A stretch of 43,756 bases of DNA. Source: Cohnella terricola (lineage in GTDB: Bacteria > Bacillota > Bacilli > Paenibacillales > Paenibacillaceae). The notes beneath the pieces were generated by a model. That model searched no databases and had not been told where the DNA came from. It worked only from the letters and a program-made list of their open reading frames with translations. The position numbers and the translations under genes are program-made. Location of the stretch: assembly GCF_007786475.1 (NCBI RefSeq), contig NZ_VNJJ01000024.1, positions 1-43,756 on the forward strand. Reading direction: 5' to 3'. Positions 25,027 through 32,610 of the stretch are shown one piece after another; position 1 is the first letter of the stretch, and each line of letters starts with the position of its first letter.

Positions 25027-26139
25027 ATGCCGAAAAATACAGCCAAATTATTATATCAAATCATAAAAGATGACATTCTCGCACGGATCGAGAATCAACA
25101 ATTCTCCTACGACGAACCCATCTGTACGGAGAGGAGTCTGTCAGAGCAATACAACGTCAGCCGCATTACTTCCAAGCGGGCTATTGACGATCTCGAAAAT
25201 GAGGGAGTGCTTTACCGCAAACGCGGGGTAGGCAGTTTTGTTCGCCGCCCGGATTCTGGAGAATCCTCCTCCCCCAGCGAGGCCCATTCCGTGAAAGTTC
25301 GGACGGGGGGCAAAACCGTGCCCCTGATTTTTCCGTTCGCCCTCTTTCAGGGGGGGATCTTCCGCATCGTCGAAGCGGCGACCGAAAGGCTCAAGGACAA
25401 GGACTATCATCTCGCCGTCCACATCTGCGAACCTGATGACCAAAAAATGAGAAGCTTATTAAATCATCTGTATTCGCAACATGTCGAAACTCTGATTTGG
25501 TACCCGATGGGGAAAGAAATGTATCTCGATATTTTGAAAAAATTTGCGGATGACGGAACACGCGTCATCATTCTTGATAAACCGCACGATATCGAGTTTC
25601 TGAGCAACGTAGTTTGCGATAATTTCGGGGGGAGTTATCAGCTAACCAGCCACCTGATCGACTACGGCCATCGCAACATTGCTTATCTATCAAGGTCCTC
25701 CCTTGGCGAAGTGACAAGCTTGTCCGATCGCTTCAAAGGCTTCTCGCAGTGCATGAAGGACCGCGGTCTCGAGGTCAATCCCGAGTTTCTGAATATCGGC
25801 TTGAGTCCCGATTACCATATGCTCAAGCATGTCGTCAACAGTCTTTACAAATCGGGGGTTACCGCGATCGAATGCGAAAATGACGTGGTCGCCTTCAACG
25901 TCTACATGTGCTGTAGGAGCCTGTCCATCCAGGTTCCGACACAGATCAACATCACCGGGTTCGACAATATTGATTGGGCAGTAACCGGCAGTGCGCAAAT
26001 TACGACGGTGGATCAAAATTTTGCCGCCATTGGCGAGGCGATAGCCGATCTTATTCTGAGCGGCATTCCAACTCCCGTATCCAAAATGGTACCCGTACGC
26101 CTCGTGCCAAGGACATCAACCGGTCCGGCGAACGGCTGA
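25027..26139 (+). CDS. GntR-type regulator with LacI-like sugar-binding domain (AraR type)
   Basis: The protein has 370 residues. The ATG at 25027 has CGGAG 6-7 bases upstream; an earlier ATG at 25009 does not. The GntR winged helix spans about 5-75 (CTERSLSEQYNVSRITSKRAIDDLENEGVLYRKRGVGSFV). A periplasmic-binding-protein-like sensor follows from about 95 to 365 (GHRNIAYLSR, GVTAIECENDVVAFNVY, ITGFDNIDWA). This fusion is the AraR architecture, in which sugar binding releases DNA. Its position between the divergent GH38 gene and the ABC importer genes suggests it represses both until the glycan-derived sugar is present. Confidence 0.9.
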   Translation: MPKNTAKLLYQIIKDDILARIENQQFSYDEPICTERSLSEQYNVSRITSKRAIDDLENEGVLYRKRGVGSFVRRPDSGESSSPSEAHSVKVRTGGKTVPLIFPFALFQGGIFRIVEAATERLKDKDYHLAVHICEPDDQKMRSLLNHLYSQHVETLIWYPMGKEMYLDILKKFADDGTRVIILDKPHDIEFLSNVVCDNFGGSYQLTSHLIDYGHRNIAYLSRSSLGEVTSLSDRFKGFSQCMKDRGLEVNPEFLNIGLSPDYHMLKHVVNSLYKSGVTAIECENDVVAFNVYMCCRSLSIQVPTQINITGFDNIDWAVTGSAQITTVDQNFAAIGEAIADLILSGIPTPVSKMVPVRLVPRTSTGPANG

Positions 26140-26175
26140 CGGAAGCCAGGACAGTGAATGAACAAGGTTCGAAAA

Positions 26176-26227
26176 AACCAGCTCTTGCCGCCGAAACATC
26201 TCGGCGATAAGAGCTGGTTCTTTTTTT
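26176..26227. terminator. Bidirectional terminator between the regulator and the ABC operon
   Basis: AACCAGCTCTT (26176-26186) and AAGAGCTGGTT (26209-26219) pair perfectly, with a smaller CCGA/TCGG stem inside. The plus strand continues CTTTTTTT and the minus strand TTTTTCG, so it serves both convergent genes. Confidence 0.9.
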
Positions 26228-26249
26228 AGCGGAAGATCGATCTGAGTGA

Positions 26250-27971
26250 TTATTTTGAATACTCAGCCGCTAACTCCACCGCTTTGTTATACTCATCCGT
26301 ATACCATTTCACAAAGTCGTTGATCCCGATTTTATTCGCATCGGAGACCATTGCCTCTTTTAATGAATTAAACTTGGCATCGTCTTTGGCAAGGACCATT
26401 TTCCAGGAGTTGTTCTTGATGACATCCCCGATTCTTGATGAAAGAACGACCATATCGTCCGACAAGGTCGGATATGTTGCTACCTCTTCCGTTATTGTTT
26501 TGTCTGCGTTCTTTGTGAGGTAGGCATTCATATCAAAAGCTCCAAAATCGGCTTCCCATTCGAGTCTGAGTTTGGTATCTGCAGGAGCATAAGGCGATTT
26601 ATCCCAGAATTCATTCCCTACCGCAGCACCGTCAACCGGATCAATGCTGGAACCCCAAAAGGCTTGTGCATTTAGCGGTGAAGCGCCTTTCGAATAGGTC
26701 TTACCGTCAGCAAAGATTTCGTCCGGATGCTGCTGCATATCGTAGTATTTTTGAGTCAAAACAGGCTTGCCATTTGCATCGATATCCCACGTAACACCCT
26801 TAGGACCGCTTGTAGTCGTGCGTGCGCCGTCGAAAGAATAATTCCAGTTGACAAATTCCATTGCTTTTTCAATATTTTTGGACGACGAACTTACGGCAAC
26901 CGTCCACGGAATACCTACCGGCTGTAAAGCCGTACGCGTCCTAGTGTAACCAAACGGAATCGGCCTAAATCCAATACCTTGATTTTGTTTTTCTATTGTG
27001 GAGAAGTCATTGGTGCCCCATCCGTCAAGAGCAAACAGTACTCTACCCGCAGTTGTTTTTCCAACGGCATCATTAAAACGCTGCGTAATGGAGTCAGGAT
27101 CAAGCAGACCCATTTGATTTGCTTTATTGAGGAAACGCAAGAAGTTCATGTAGGCGCTGTCATCACTAAGTATGGACACAACCTTGGACTTCCCGTTGTC
27201 GTTTTGAATTTCAATCAAAGATCTTTCATCGGGAATTTTGCTGCCCATATAAGGCGCTGCGAACATCCCCATTGTCATATAGGATTGGTCCCAATCCTTC
27301 CAGATGGATAAGCCATAAACTTTCTGTCCGTCAGCATTCGTTGGTTCCGCATCCTGCATCTTCTTCAAAACAGCAAGCAGGTCATCCAAAGTATCGATTT
27401 TCGGAGCGCCAACTTTTTTATACAGATCATACCGAATATACGGTCCAGTGTCTCCCTTTGATTCAGGATCTGTTTTAATTTTTACACCTACTCCATAAGC
27501 TTTTCCCTTTCCTCCGCTTAAGTTGTCTGCGTAATATTTCAATGAAGTTGCTGCATTTGCATAAAGATTCGGAACAAGGTCTTTATAGTCGTCGTATGCA
27601 GCAAGCATATTAGCGTCTACTGCATTTTGCACCTGCTTATAATCCTTGAATACAACGATATCCGGAAGACTTCCGCTTGCCATCAATGCTTGCAGTTTCT
27701 GTTCTCCCTGATCGCCGGTAGGCAAAAAGTTCAGTGTTATTCCTGTAGCTTTTTTAACCTCCTCTGCCCACCAACCAGTCGCTATGCCCGATTGATTACC
27801 CGGCAAACTTAACACCGTAAGCTCTACATTTTCCTTAGAACCGCCTGAACTTGTTGGGCTTGCGCTGGGCGAACCCGAACTTTCGGCATTATTTGGTGCA
27901 GTTCCATTGCAAGCTGCCAAGCTTGTCAGCATAACAGTTGCAAGTAAAAATACCAAAACTTTTTTACGCAT
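26250..27971 (-). CDS. Extracellular sugar-binding lipoprotein of an ABC importer
   Basis: The protein has 573 residues from the ATG at 27971 with GGGGG 10 bases upstream. A signal peptide with lipobox SLAAC puts lipid-modified Cys at 21. A Ser/Gly/Pro-rich tether (about 22-50) follows before a long solute-binding domain (ELTVLSLPGN to the end). Length and order match the LplA/YtcQ-type binding proteins that serve large or complex oligosaccharides. It is the last gene of the permease-permease-binding protein operon on the minus strand. It is anchored to the outer face of the membrane and delivers substrate to the two permeases. Confidence 0.92.
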   Translation of the reverse strand: MRKKVLVFLLATVMLTSLAACNGTAPNNAESSGSPSASPTSSGGSKENVELTVLSLPGNQSGIATGWWAEEVKKATGITLNFLPTGDQGEQKLQALMASGSLPDIVVFKDYKQVQNAVDANMLAAYDDYKDLVPNLYANAATSLKYYADNLSGGKGKAYGVGVKIKTDPESKGDTGPYIRYDLYKKVGAPKIDTLDDLLAVLKKMQDAEPTNADGQKVYGLSIWKDWDQSYMTMGMFAAPYMGSKIPDERSLIEIQNDNGKSKVVSILSDDSAYMNFLRFLNKANQMGLLDPDSITQRFNDAVGKTTAGRVLFALDGWGTNDFSTIEKQNQGIGFRPIPFGYTRTRTALQPVGIPWTVAVSSSSKNIEKAMEFVNWNYSFDGARTTTSGPKGVTWDIDANGKPVLTQKYYDMQQHPDEIFADGKTYSKGASPLNAQAFWGSSIDPVDGAAVGNEFWDKSPYAPADTKLRLEWEADFGAFDMNAYLTKNADKTITEEVATYPTLSDDMVVLSSRIGDVIKNNSWKMVLAKDDAKFNSLKEAMVSDANKIGINDFVKWYTDEYNKAVELAAEYSK

Positions 27972-28030
27972 AAATCTAGTACCCCCAAATTTTATATTTG
28001 TATTTCCCAAAAAGGGAATTACATGCCTAG

Positions 28031-28930
28031 TTATCCTTTCACTGCCCCAAGCATAATACCGTTAACAAAGTACTTCTGTAGGAATGGATAGACACATAAA
28101 ATGGGTATAACGACGACCATCGATATCGTCATTTTTACGCCTGTCGGCGTTAAAACCGTCGCAAGACTTACCTGTGAACCGGACGCCGCCGCTTGTCTCA
28201 GCGAGTCCGCCAACGCATTTGACTCATTCAAATACTGATATAACATATATTGTAAGGAGTAGTATTTGGGATCCGTCATTAAAAACAGAGTATCGGTAAA
28301 TGAATTCCACTGGCCTACTGCGGAAAACACAGCCAGGGTGGCAACAATCGGTTTGGACAGCGGCATAATCAGGCGTACATATTTTGTAATATATCCCGCT
28401 CCATCCATTTCCGCAGATTCTTCCAAAGACGGGGGAATGCTCTCAACATAGGTTTTAAACAATATTAGCGAAAACGGCGCTACAATAGCCGGTATGATAT
28501 AAGCTAAAAAGTTATTTAAGAGACCCAGGTTTTTCATATTGATATACCACGGTATGATCCCCGCATTAAAATACATAGTAATCAGTACGAAACGGTACCA
28601 AAACTTGCGTTTCCAGAATTCAGATTTACTAAAGGCATATCCTAGAAACGTCGTGCCAATCAAAGTCAACGCCGTTCCCAAAACAGTCCTTCCGACTGAA
28701 ACTACAACCGAATTGAACAATCCATCGATTTTAAGTATCTGAATATAGTTCTCAAAATGAATTCCTTTTGGAAGCCAAACGATAAGACCTTTTGTTACTA
28801 AAGTGTTATCGCTGATCGTATTGATAAACAGATAATAAAACGGTATCACACAGGTAAGAGTAAATAACGTCAGCATTATATAGTTGATGGAATTAAAAAT
28901 ATAATCGCTCGTTGTTAATTTGTATTTCAA
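28031..28930 (-). CDS. Carbohydrate ABC permease, LplC/YtcP type
   Basis: The protein has 299 residues. I place the start at a TTG (28930) because AAGTGAG lies just before it; a TTG at 28948 would add six residues but has no site. Six hydrophobic helices are seen. The cytoplasmic EAA loop reads SLEESAEMDGAGYITKYVRLIMPLSKP, which docks the ATPase. The C-terminal FLQKYFVNGIMLGAVKG is the usual family ending. It pairs with the LplB-type permease, whose stop is 24 bp upstream, and with the lipoprotein gene downstream. No ATPase gene is nearby, so a shared MsmX-type ATPase is probable. Confidence 0.92.
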   Translation of the reverse strand: MKYKLTTSDYIFNSINYIMLTLFTLTCVIPFYYLFINTISDNTLVTKGLIVWLPKGIHFENYIQILKIDGLFNSVVVSVGRTVLGTALTLIGTTFLGYAFSKSEFWKRKFWYRFVLITMYFNAGIIPWYINMKNLGLLNNFLAYIIPAIVAPFSLILFKTYVESIPPSLEESAEMDGAGYITKYVRLIMPLSKPIVATLAVFSAVGQWNSFTDTLFLMTDPKYYSLQYMLYQYLNESNALADSLRQAAASGSQVSLATVLTPTGVKMTISMVVVIPILCVYPFLQKYFVNGIMLGAVKG

Positions 28931-28954
28931 AAAACTCACTTCTTTCAATTAGAA

Positions 28955-29878
28955 TTAGATGACAGATTCCCCTCTTGTTATCTTCGATAGGAAATTTGCA
29001 AAGAATAGCAGTATTACGCTGACTACTGATTTCAGCATACCGACCGCCGTAGCGAAGGAGTAATCATACCCCACCATTCCTTGATTGTAGACATAAAGGT
29101 CCAGAACTTCGATGTCATCTTTATTCATGGCATTCTGAAACACAAAATATTGTTCCATTCCGTTATTCAGCAAATTACCGATCGACAGCAATAAAAGAAC
29201 GAAAAACGTTGGCAGCAGACCTGGAACCGTAATATGCCAAATCATTTGCAATCTGCCTGCTCCGTCAATCTTGGCTGCTTCATACTGTTCGCTATCAATA
29301 TTGGTCAATGCGGCAATATAGATAATCGCGCTCCAACCTAGACCTTTCCATATTCCGTAACCCAACATGGAAAGCCATACATGATTGCTGGATGCCAGAA
29401 AATTAATGCCTTCCTCCGAAGATCCGGAATTTATCAATATTCTGTTTATAAGGCCGTCACTGGTAGAAAACATCGCAAAGGCAATGGAATAAACCAAAAC
29501 CCAGCTAATGAAATTGGGAATTGTTACCAGAGTCTGAATTGTTTTTCTGAACCGTAGTATTTTTATTTCCGAAAGGAGTATTGCAAATATCAGTGGAAAC
29601 ACAGAAGTCACAATTCCCAAGAAACTCATTCCGAGAGTATTTTTCATGACGCGTAAAATATTGGTCACAGCGTAATGATCTGTAAACATCATTTGAAAAT
29701 TCCGAAAACCGACAAATTCAGTGGAAAACAAATCTCTTCCCGCTTTGTAATCAAAAAAACTATAAATCCATCCATAGAGTGGCAAGTAAGAAAATACAAA
29801 CACCAATATCAGTAGCGGCAAAACCATAAGAAACAATCTGAAACCCTGTTGATTCAATAGCTTTTTTGCACCAACCAT
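28955..29878 (-). CDS. Carbohydrate ABC permease, LplB/YteP type
   Basis: The protein has 307 residues. The ATG at 29878 is 7 bases after GGAGG; the ATG two codons earlier is too close to it. Six helices are visible, with the EAA-loop sequence EQYEAAKIDGAGRLQMIWHITVPGLLPT. The early motif LPLYGWIYSFFDYKAG and the late TAVGMLKSVVSVILLFFANFLSKI are characteristic of this permease subgroup. First gene of the importer operon. Its upstream 350 bp is AT-rich, with palindromic operator candidates shared with the glycosidase side. Confidence 0.92.
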   Translation of the reverse strand: MVGAKKLLNQQGFRLFLMVLPLLILVFVFSYLPLYGWIYSFFDYKAGRDLFSTEFVGFRNFQMMFTDHYAVTNILRVMKNTLGMSFLGIVTSVFPLIFAILLSEIKILRFRKTIQTLVTIPNFISWVLVYSIAFAMFSTSDGLINRILINSGSSEEGINFLASSNHVWLSMLGYGIWKGLGWSAIIYIAALTNIDSEQYEAAKIDGAGRLQMIWHITVPGLLPTFFVLLLLSIGNLLNNGMEQYFVFQNAMNKDDIEVLDLYVYNQGMVGYDYSFATAVGMLKSVVSVILLFFANFLSKITRGESVI

Positions 29879-29884
29879 TTTCAT

Positions 29885-30293
29885 ACCTCCAATTGCTTAT
29901 TCAAAAATGCCTACTCTCAATATGCTATAAGACAAAGGTATAACATTCAAATATCATACCAGCGTCTTGTACTTGTCTCTATCATTTTTCATGAAAGTGC
30001 TGACAGCGTTTTCATTTTTTCGAGAATTATTCAAAATCACTCAATTGATTCCATGTTATTTTTGTAACATCCATTTGTTATATTATGATATAGATTTTTA
30101 GCGTTATTTGTCAATAGGTTGAACTATAATTTCGTAATTAAACGATATATCATATTTCATTTTTCTCATTATTTCGCATAATACCACATTTTCGCAATGA
30201 TATTATTATATCATTTATTCAAATTTCGATTCATTTAGTATACCATTCATGGTGCATACTACAAATCGAGTATTGCCGAATACTTTGTCACAT
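29885..30293. promoter_or_regulatory. AT-rich control region upstream of the ABC operon
   Basis: No gene is supported. A palindrome with arms AATGATAT and ATATCATT around TATT lies at 30196-30215. Related half-sites (GATATATCAT near 30143, TATGATATAG near 30084, ATATCATACC near 29950 and TATACCATT near 30240) repeat across the region. This resembles the site upstream of GH38. It is probably where the locus regulator acts; no promoter boxes were assigned. Confidence 0.45.
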
Positions 30294-30340
30294 AAATACA
30301 CCCCATTTGTTAGATGTTGTCTAACAAATGGGGTGTATTT
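30294..30340. repeat. 47-bp near-closed perfect hairpin
   Basis: Two perfectly complementary 21-base arms (30294-30314 and 30320-30340) are separated by only TGTTG. The arms contain CACCCCATTTGTTAGA. There is no T-run on either side. The arm sequence reminds me of terminal repeats of some IS3-group elements, so it could be two such ends brought together after loss of the interior. A strong terminator after the decayed gene at 30369 is the alternative. Confidence 0.6.
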
Positions 30341-30368
30341 CAGAATGCCAATACCTATTCGATCGTTT

Positions 30369-31746
30369 TTATTCAGAACGTATGTACGTCGCGTATCGCC
30401 TCGCTTCTTCCGAGAGATGAAGATCCGAGCTGTCGGAGACGCCAAACGAGATGAATTCAGGCAAGTATATCCCATTGCATCGCTTCAGCGTAGATCGAAT
30501 CGGCCTTAGCAATTCGCTGATCGGGTACCAGTTGTAGCCGTCAGGACGGTAACCCTCCTCCGAGCCTGTAATTCCCTATCCGATTCCATAATTCAAGCTG
30601 TTCATCCCACGTTTTTGTCACGTCTCCATCCACCCAGCGGCTCATGACGATGTTCGTGTGAGGCCTAATCGACCATGACTTCAGCGGCGCCGAATATTGG
30701 CCGGCCTCAACAATGGAGATGATGCATGTATCCGTCAACAGAATAACCGCCGTATGGCCATCCGGCGAAAGCACGGCGTCACGGGCATCCGGATAAGAGG
30801 CGGTCAGCATTGCCCAATCGGGTTTTTCGCCTCTCTCATCGGCTGGAACGAAAGACAAGGCATTAAGTTCCCCTCCGAACAACGACACATTCCCTCCCTG
30901 GAGTGAATAGGACCCATTAATGTGTGCCTTCCATTCCCCCTTCTCGTGCTGAATGCTCCATAAAGTGCCGTCTACGTCCAATTTCCTAAATGAACTGACT
31001 TCGTCCTTCTTCCATTCTTGGGTCAGCTCGTTCACCTTAGTTTGATATTCTAATGTCCCTAGAATTTCCTGAAGCCGCAAACCTTTCTTCTCATAAACCT
31101 CTCCATAAGCATAACCCTTATTCGTATTCAGTTGGTTCGGCTTGAACACTCGTTCAGCCCAATTGTAAGCCGGCGCATTACCCGCCCAAAATACACCCAG
31201 ACTCGCGACGGAAACACCAATTTGGCCCGTATAGGTTACTTACTCGGTGATTTCCGTATGCTCCTCAGTATGCTCATCGATGATCAAGCCCAACTGCTGT
31301 TTCTCGTTGCCAAGTTTCTCGTAACGAATGTACCTTATACGGTCCTCCGGCGTACGATACTCGAACGCGCGAAGCGCCTCAATCCCTCTACCGGAAGCAG
31401 AAGGCCATACAAGAGCTTGAGGGAATAGTAACCCGGAGGGCTTATCTTGCACAGAACGAAACCATATCGTGTCATAGACAGGCTCGGGGACATTCGGGTC
31501 TTCGCCATCGGAACGCAGACCGATCAAGAGACCTTTACTGCCGAACGCCTCAGAGATCTGAGCGATAGGGAGTATGGGCGCAGTTGCTTCGTCAACTGAC
31601 AACGGCGGCGGCTGCACTTGTCCGCTTGCGGCATCTATGCCCAACGGCTGGTTTGTTGACGAGCCTTCGGCTCCATTCTCGTTGTCAGCTGTGAAGCCGC
31701 AGAGTGCAGCTACTAGAACAGTAATGAAAAGCAAGTTTCTTGTCAT
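30369..31746 (-). pseudogene. Decayed secreted-protein gene with one nonsense codon and one frameshift
   Basis: Three consecutive reading segments form one gene. Segment 1 (31746-31240) has AGGAGA before the ATG and a signal-peptide-like start (MTRNLLFITVLVAALCGFTA). Segment 2 continues in the same frame after a TAA at 31242-31240 (VTYTGQIGVSVASLGVFWAG, then EWKKDEVSSFRKLDVDG and LSPDGHTAVILL). Near 30541-30585 the frame shifts by one base, and a sensible sequence continues (EEGYRPDGYNWYPISELLRP, LPEFISFGVSDSSDLHLSEE) to TAA at 30371. Intact it would be about 458 residues. I do not recognise the family. SPDGHTAVI-type repeats hint at a beta-propeller. Confidence 0.7.
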
Positions 31747-31867
31747 TTATCACGGTCTCCTCTCCCTTCCGCACAATATTTTGACGATTGCCTTTATACA
31801 TTAGTCGCATTTTTCAATTCCTCCGGTCAGTGACTTGCGTACGTCGGACGATGAGACACGAATTTTT

Positions 31868-32386
31868 TCAAGAGAAAAACAGCTTCATAATAGAACCATG
31901 AAGCCCTAAAAAATACCCAATTGAAATAAAAATCGCAGACCAGATCAGGGCTCCCAAACCCGAGTAGAGTATATATTTCCGTGGGTTCATGCCGCTCATC
32001 CCCGCCAGATAACAAGTCAGATGGCGGAGCCCTGGAATGTAGTAGCCGATGCATATCGCCCAAGGGCCATAACGCTCGAACCAGCGATCTGTTTTCTCAA
32101 TCCTATTGGCCGTGAGCCTGACCCATTTTCCATACTTCCACAGCAACGGCTTGCCGAACTTCCGCCCTAGGGCGTAACTGCAAAGCATGCCACTCATAGC
32201 CCCGAGGACGCTGATCACAAGGGATACCGGAAAATAAAGCAGCCCAATTGATGAAAGATAGCCAACAATCGTCATAAGGACCTCATCAGGCACAGGCAAA
32301 CCAATAATGCCAAGCGCAAGGCATAGGAAGATGCCAATGTAACCGTACTGGATAACGATATCTTGTATGAAAGCGATGATGTTCAC
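31868..32386 (-). CDS. DedA/VTT-domain membrane protein
   Basis: The protein has 172 residues. The GTG start has a GGAG only one base upstream, and a stop codon three codons earlier limits choices, so initiation may be weak. The hydrophobic protein matches the DedA pattern: GLPVPDEVLMTIVGYLSS, then YALGRKFGKPLLWKYGKW, then GPWAICIGYYIPGLRHLTCYLAGMSGM (normally R-x-x-P-x-x-R around the re-entrant loop). DedA proteins act in the cytoplasmic membrane as lipid-carrier transporters that affect envelope homeostasis and antibiotic tolerance. It is divergent from the beta-lactamase-like gene, consistent with an envelope theme. Confidence 0.88.
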   Translation of the reverse strand: MNIIAFIQDIVIQYGYIGIFLCLALGIIGLPVPDEVLMTIVGYLSSIGLLYFPVSLVISVLGAMSGMLCSYALGRKFGKPLLWKYGKWVRLTANRIEKTDRWFERYGPWAICIGYYIPGLRHLTCYLAGMSGMNPRKYILYSGLGALIWSAIFISIGYFLGLHGSIMKLFFS

Positions 32387-32476
32387 ACTCCAGTTCTAAT
32401 GACTTTGGGCAGGGAAGACTGTCTCGCCCTTTCAGGTAGCTTAATGCCTCCTTTGTCAATAAACCTAGTGCCGAAC

Positions 32477-32487
32477 TGTCACATGAC
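32477..32487 (+). promoter_or_regulatory. 11-mer operator candidate upstream of the beta-lactamase-like gene
   Basis: TGTCACATGAC reads in the direction of the gene starting at 32611. The same 11-mer, in the same orientation relative to its gene, lies at 37304-37314 upstream of the Sensor-domain/kinase operon. It is a candidate site for the fused response regulator; it could also act on the divergent DedA gene. Confidence 0.5.
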
Positions 32488-32610
32488 GCTTTCAAAGCGG
32501 CTCGATGTCATGGATGACGAAATGCAACTTGTTGGTGTGACAACTCCTTTGCCATACTGGGCTCAGCCGATTGTTAAACGGCAAATCCAATGGACAAGGA
32601 GACATCATTT

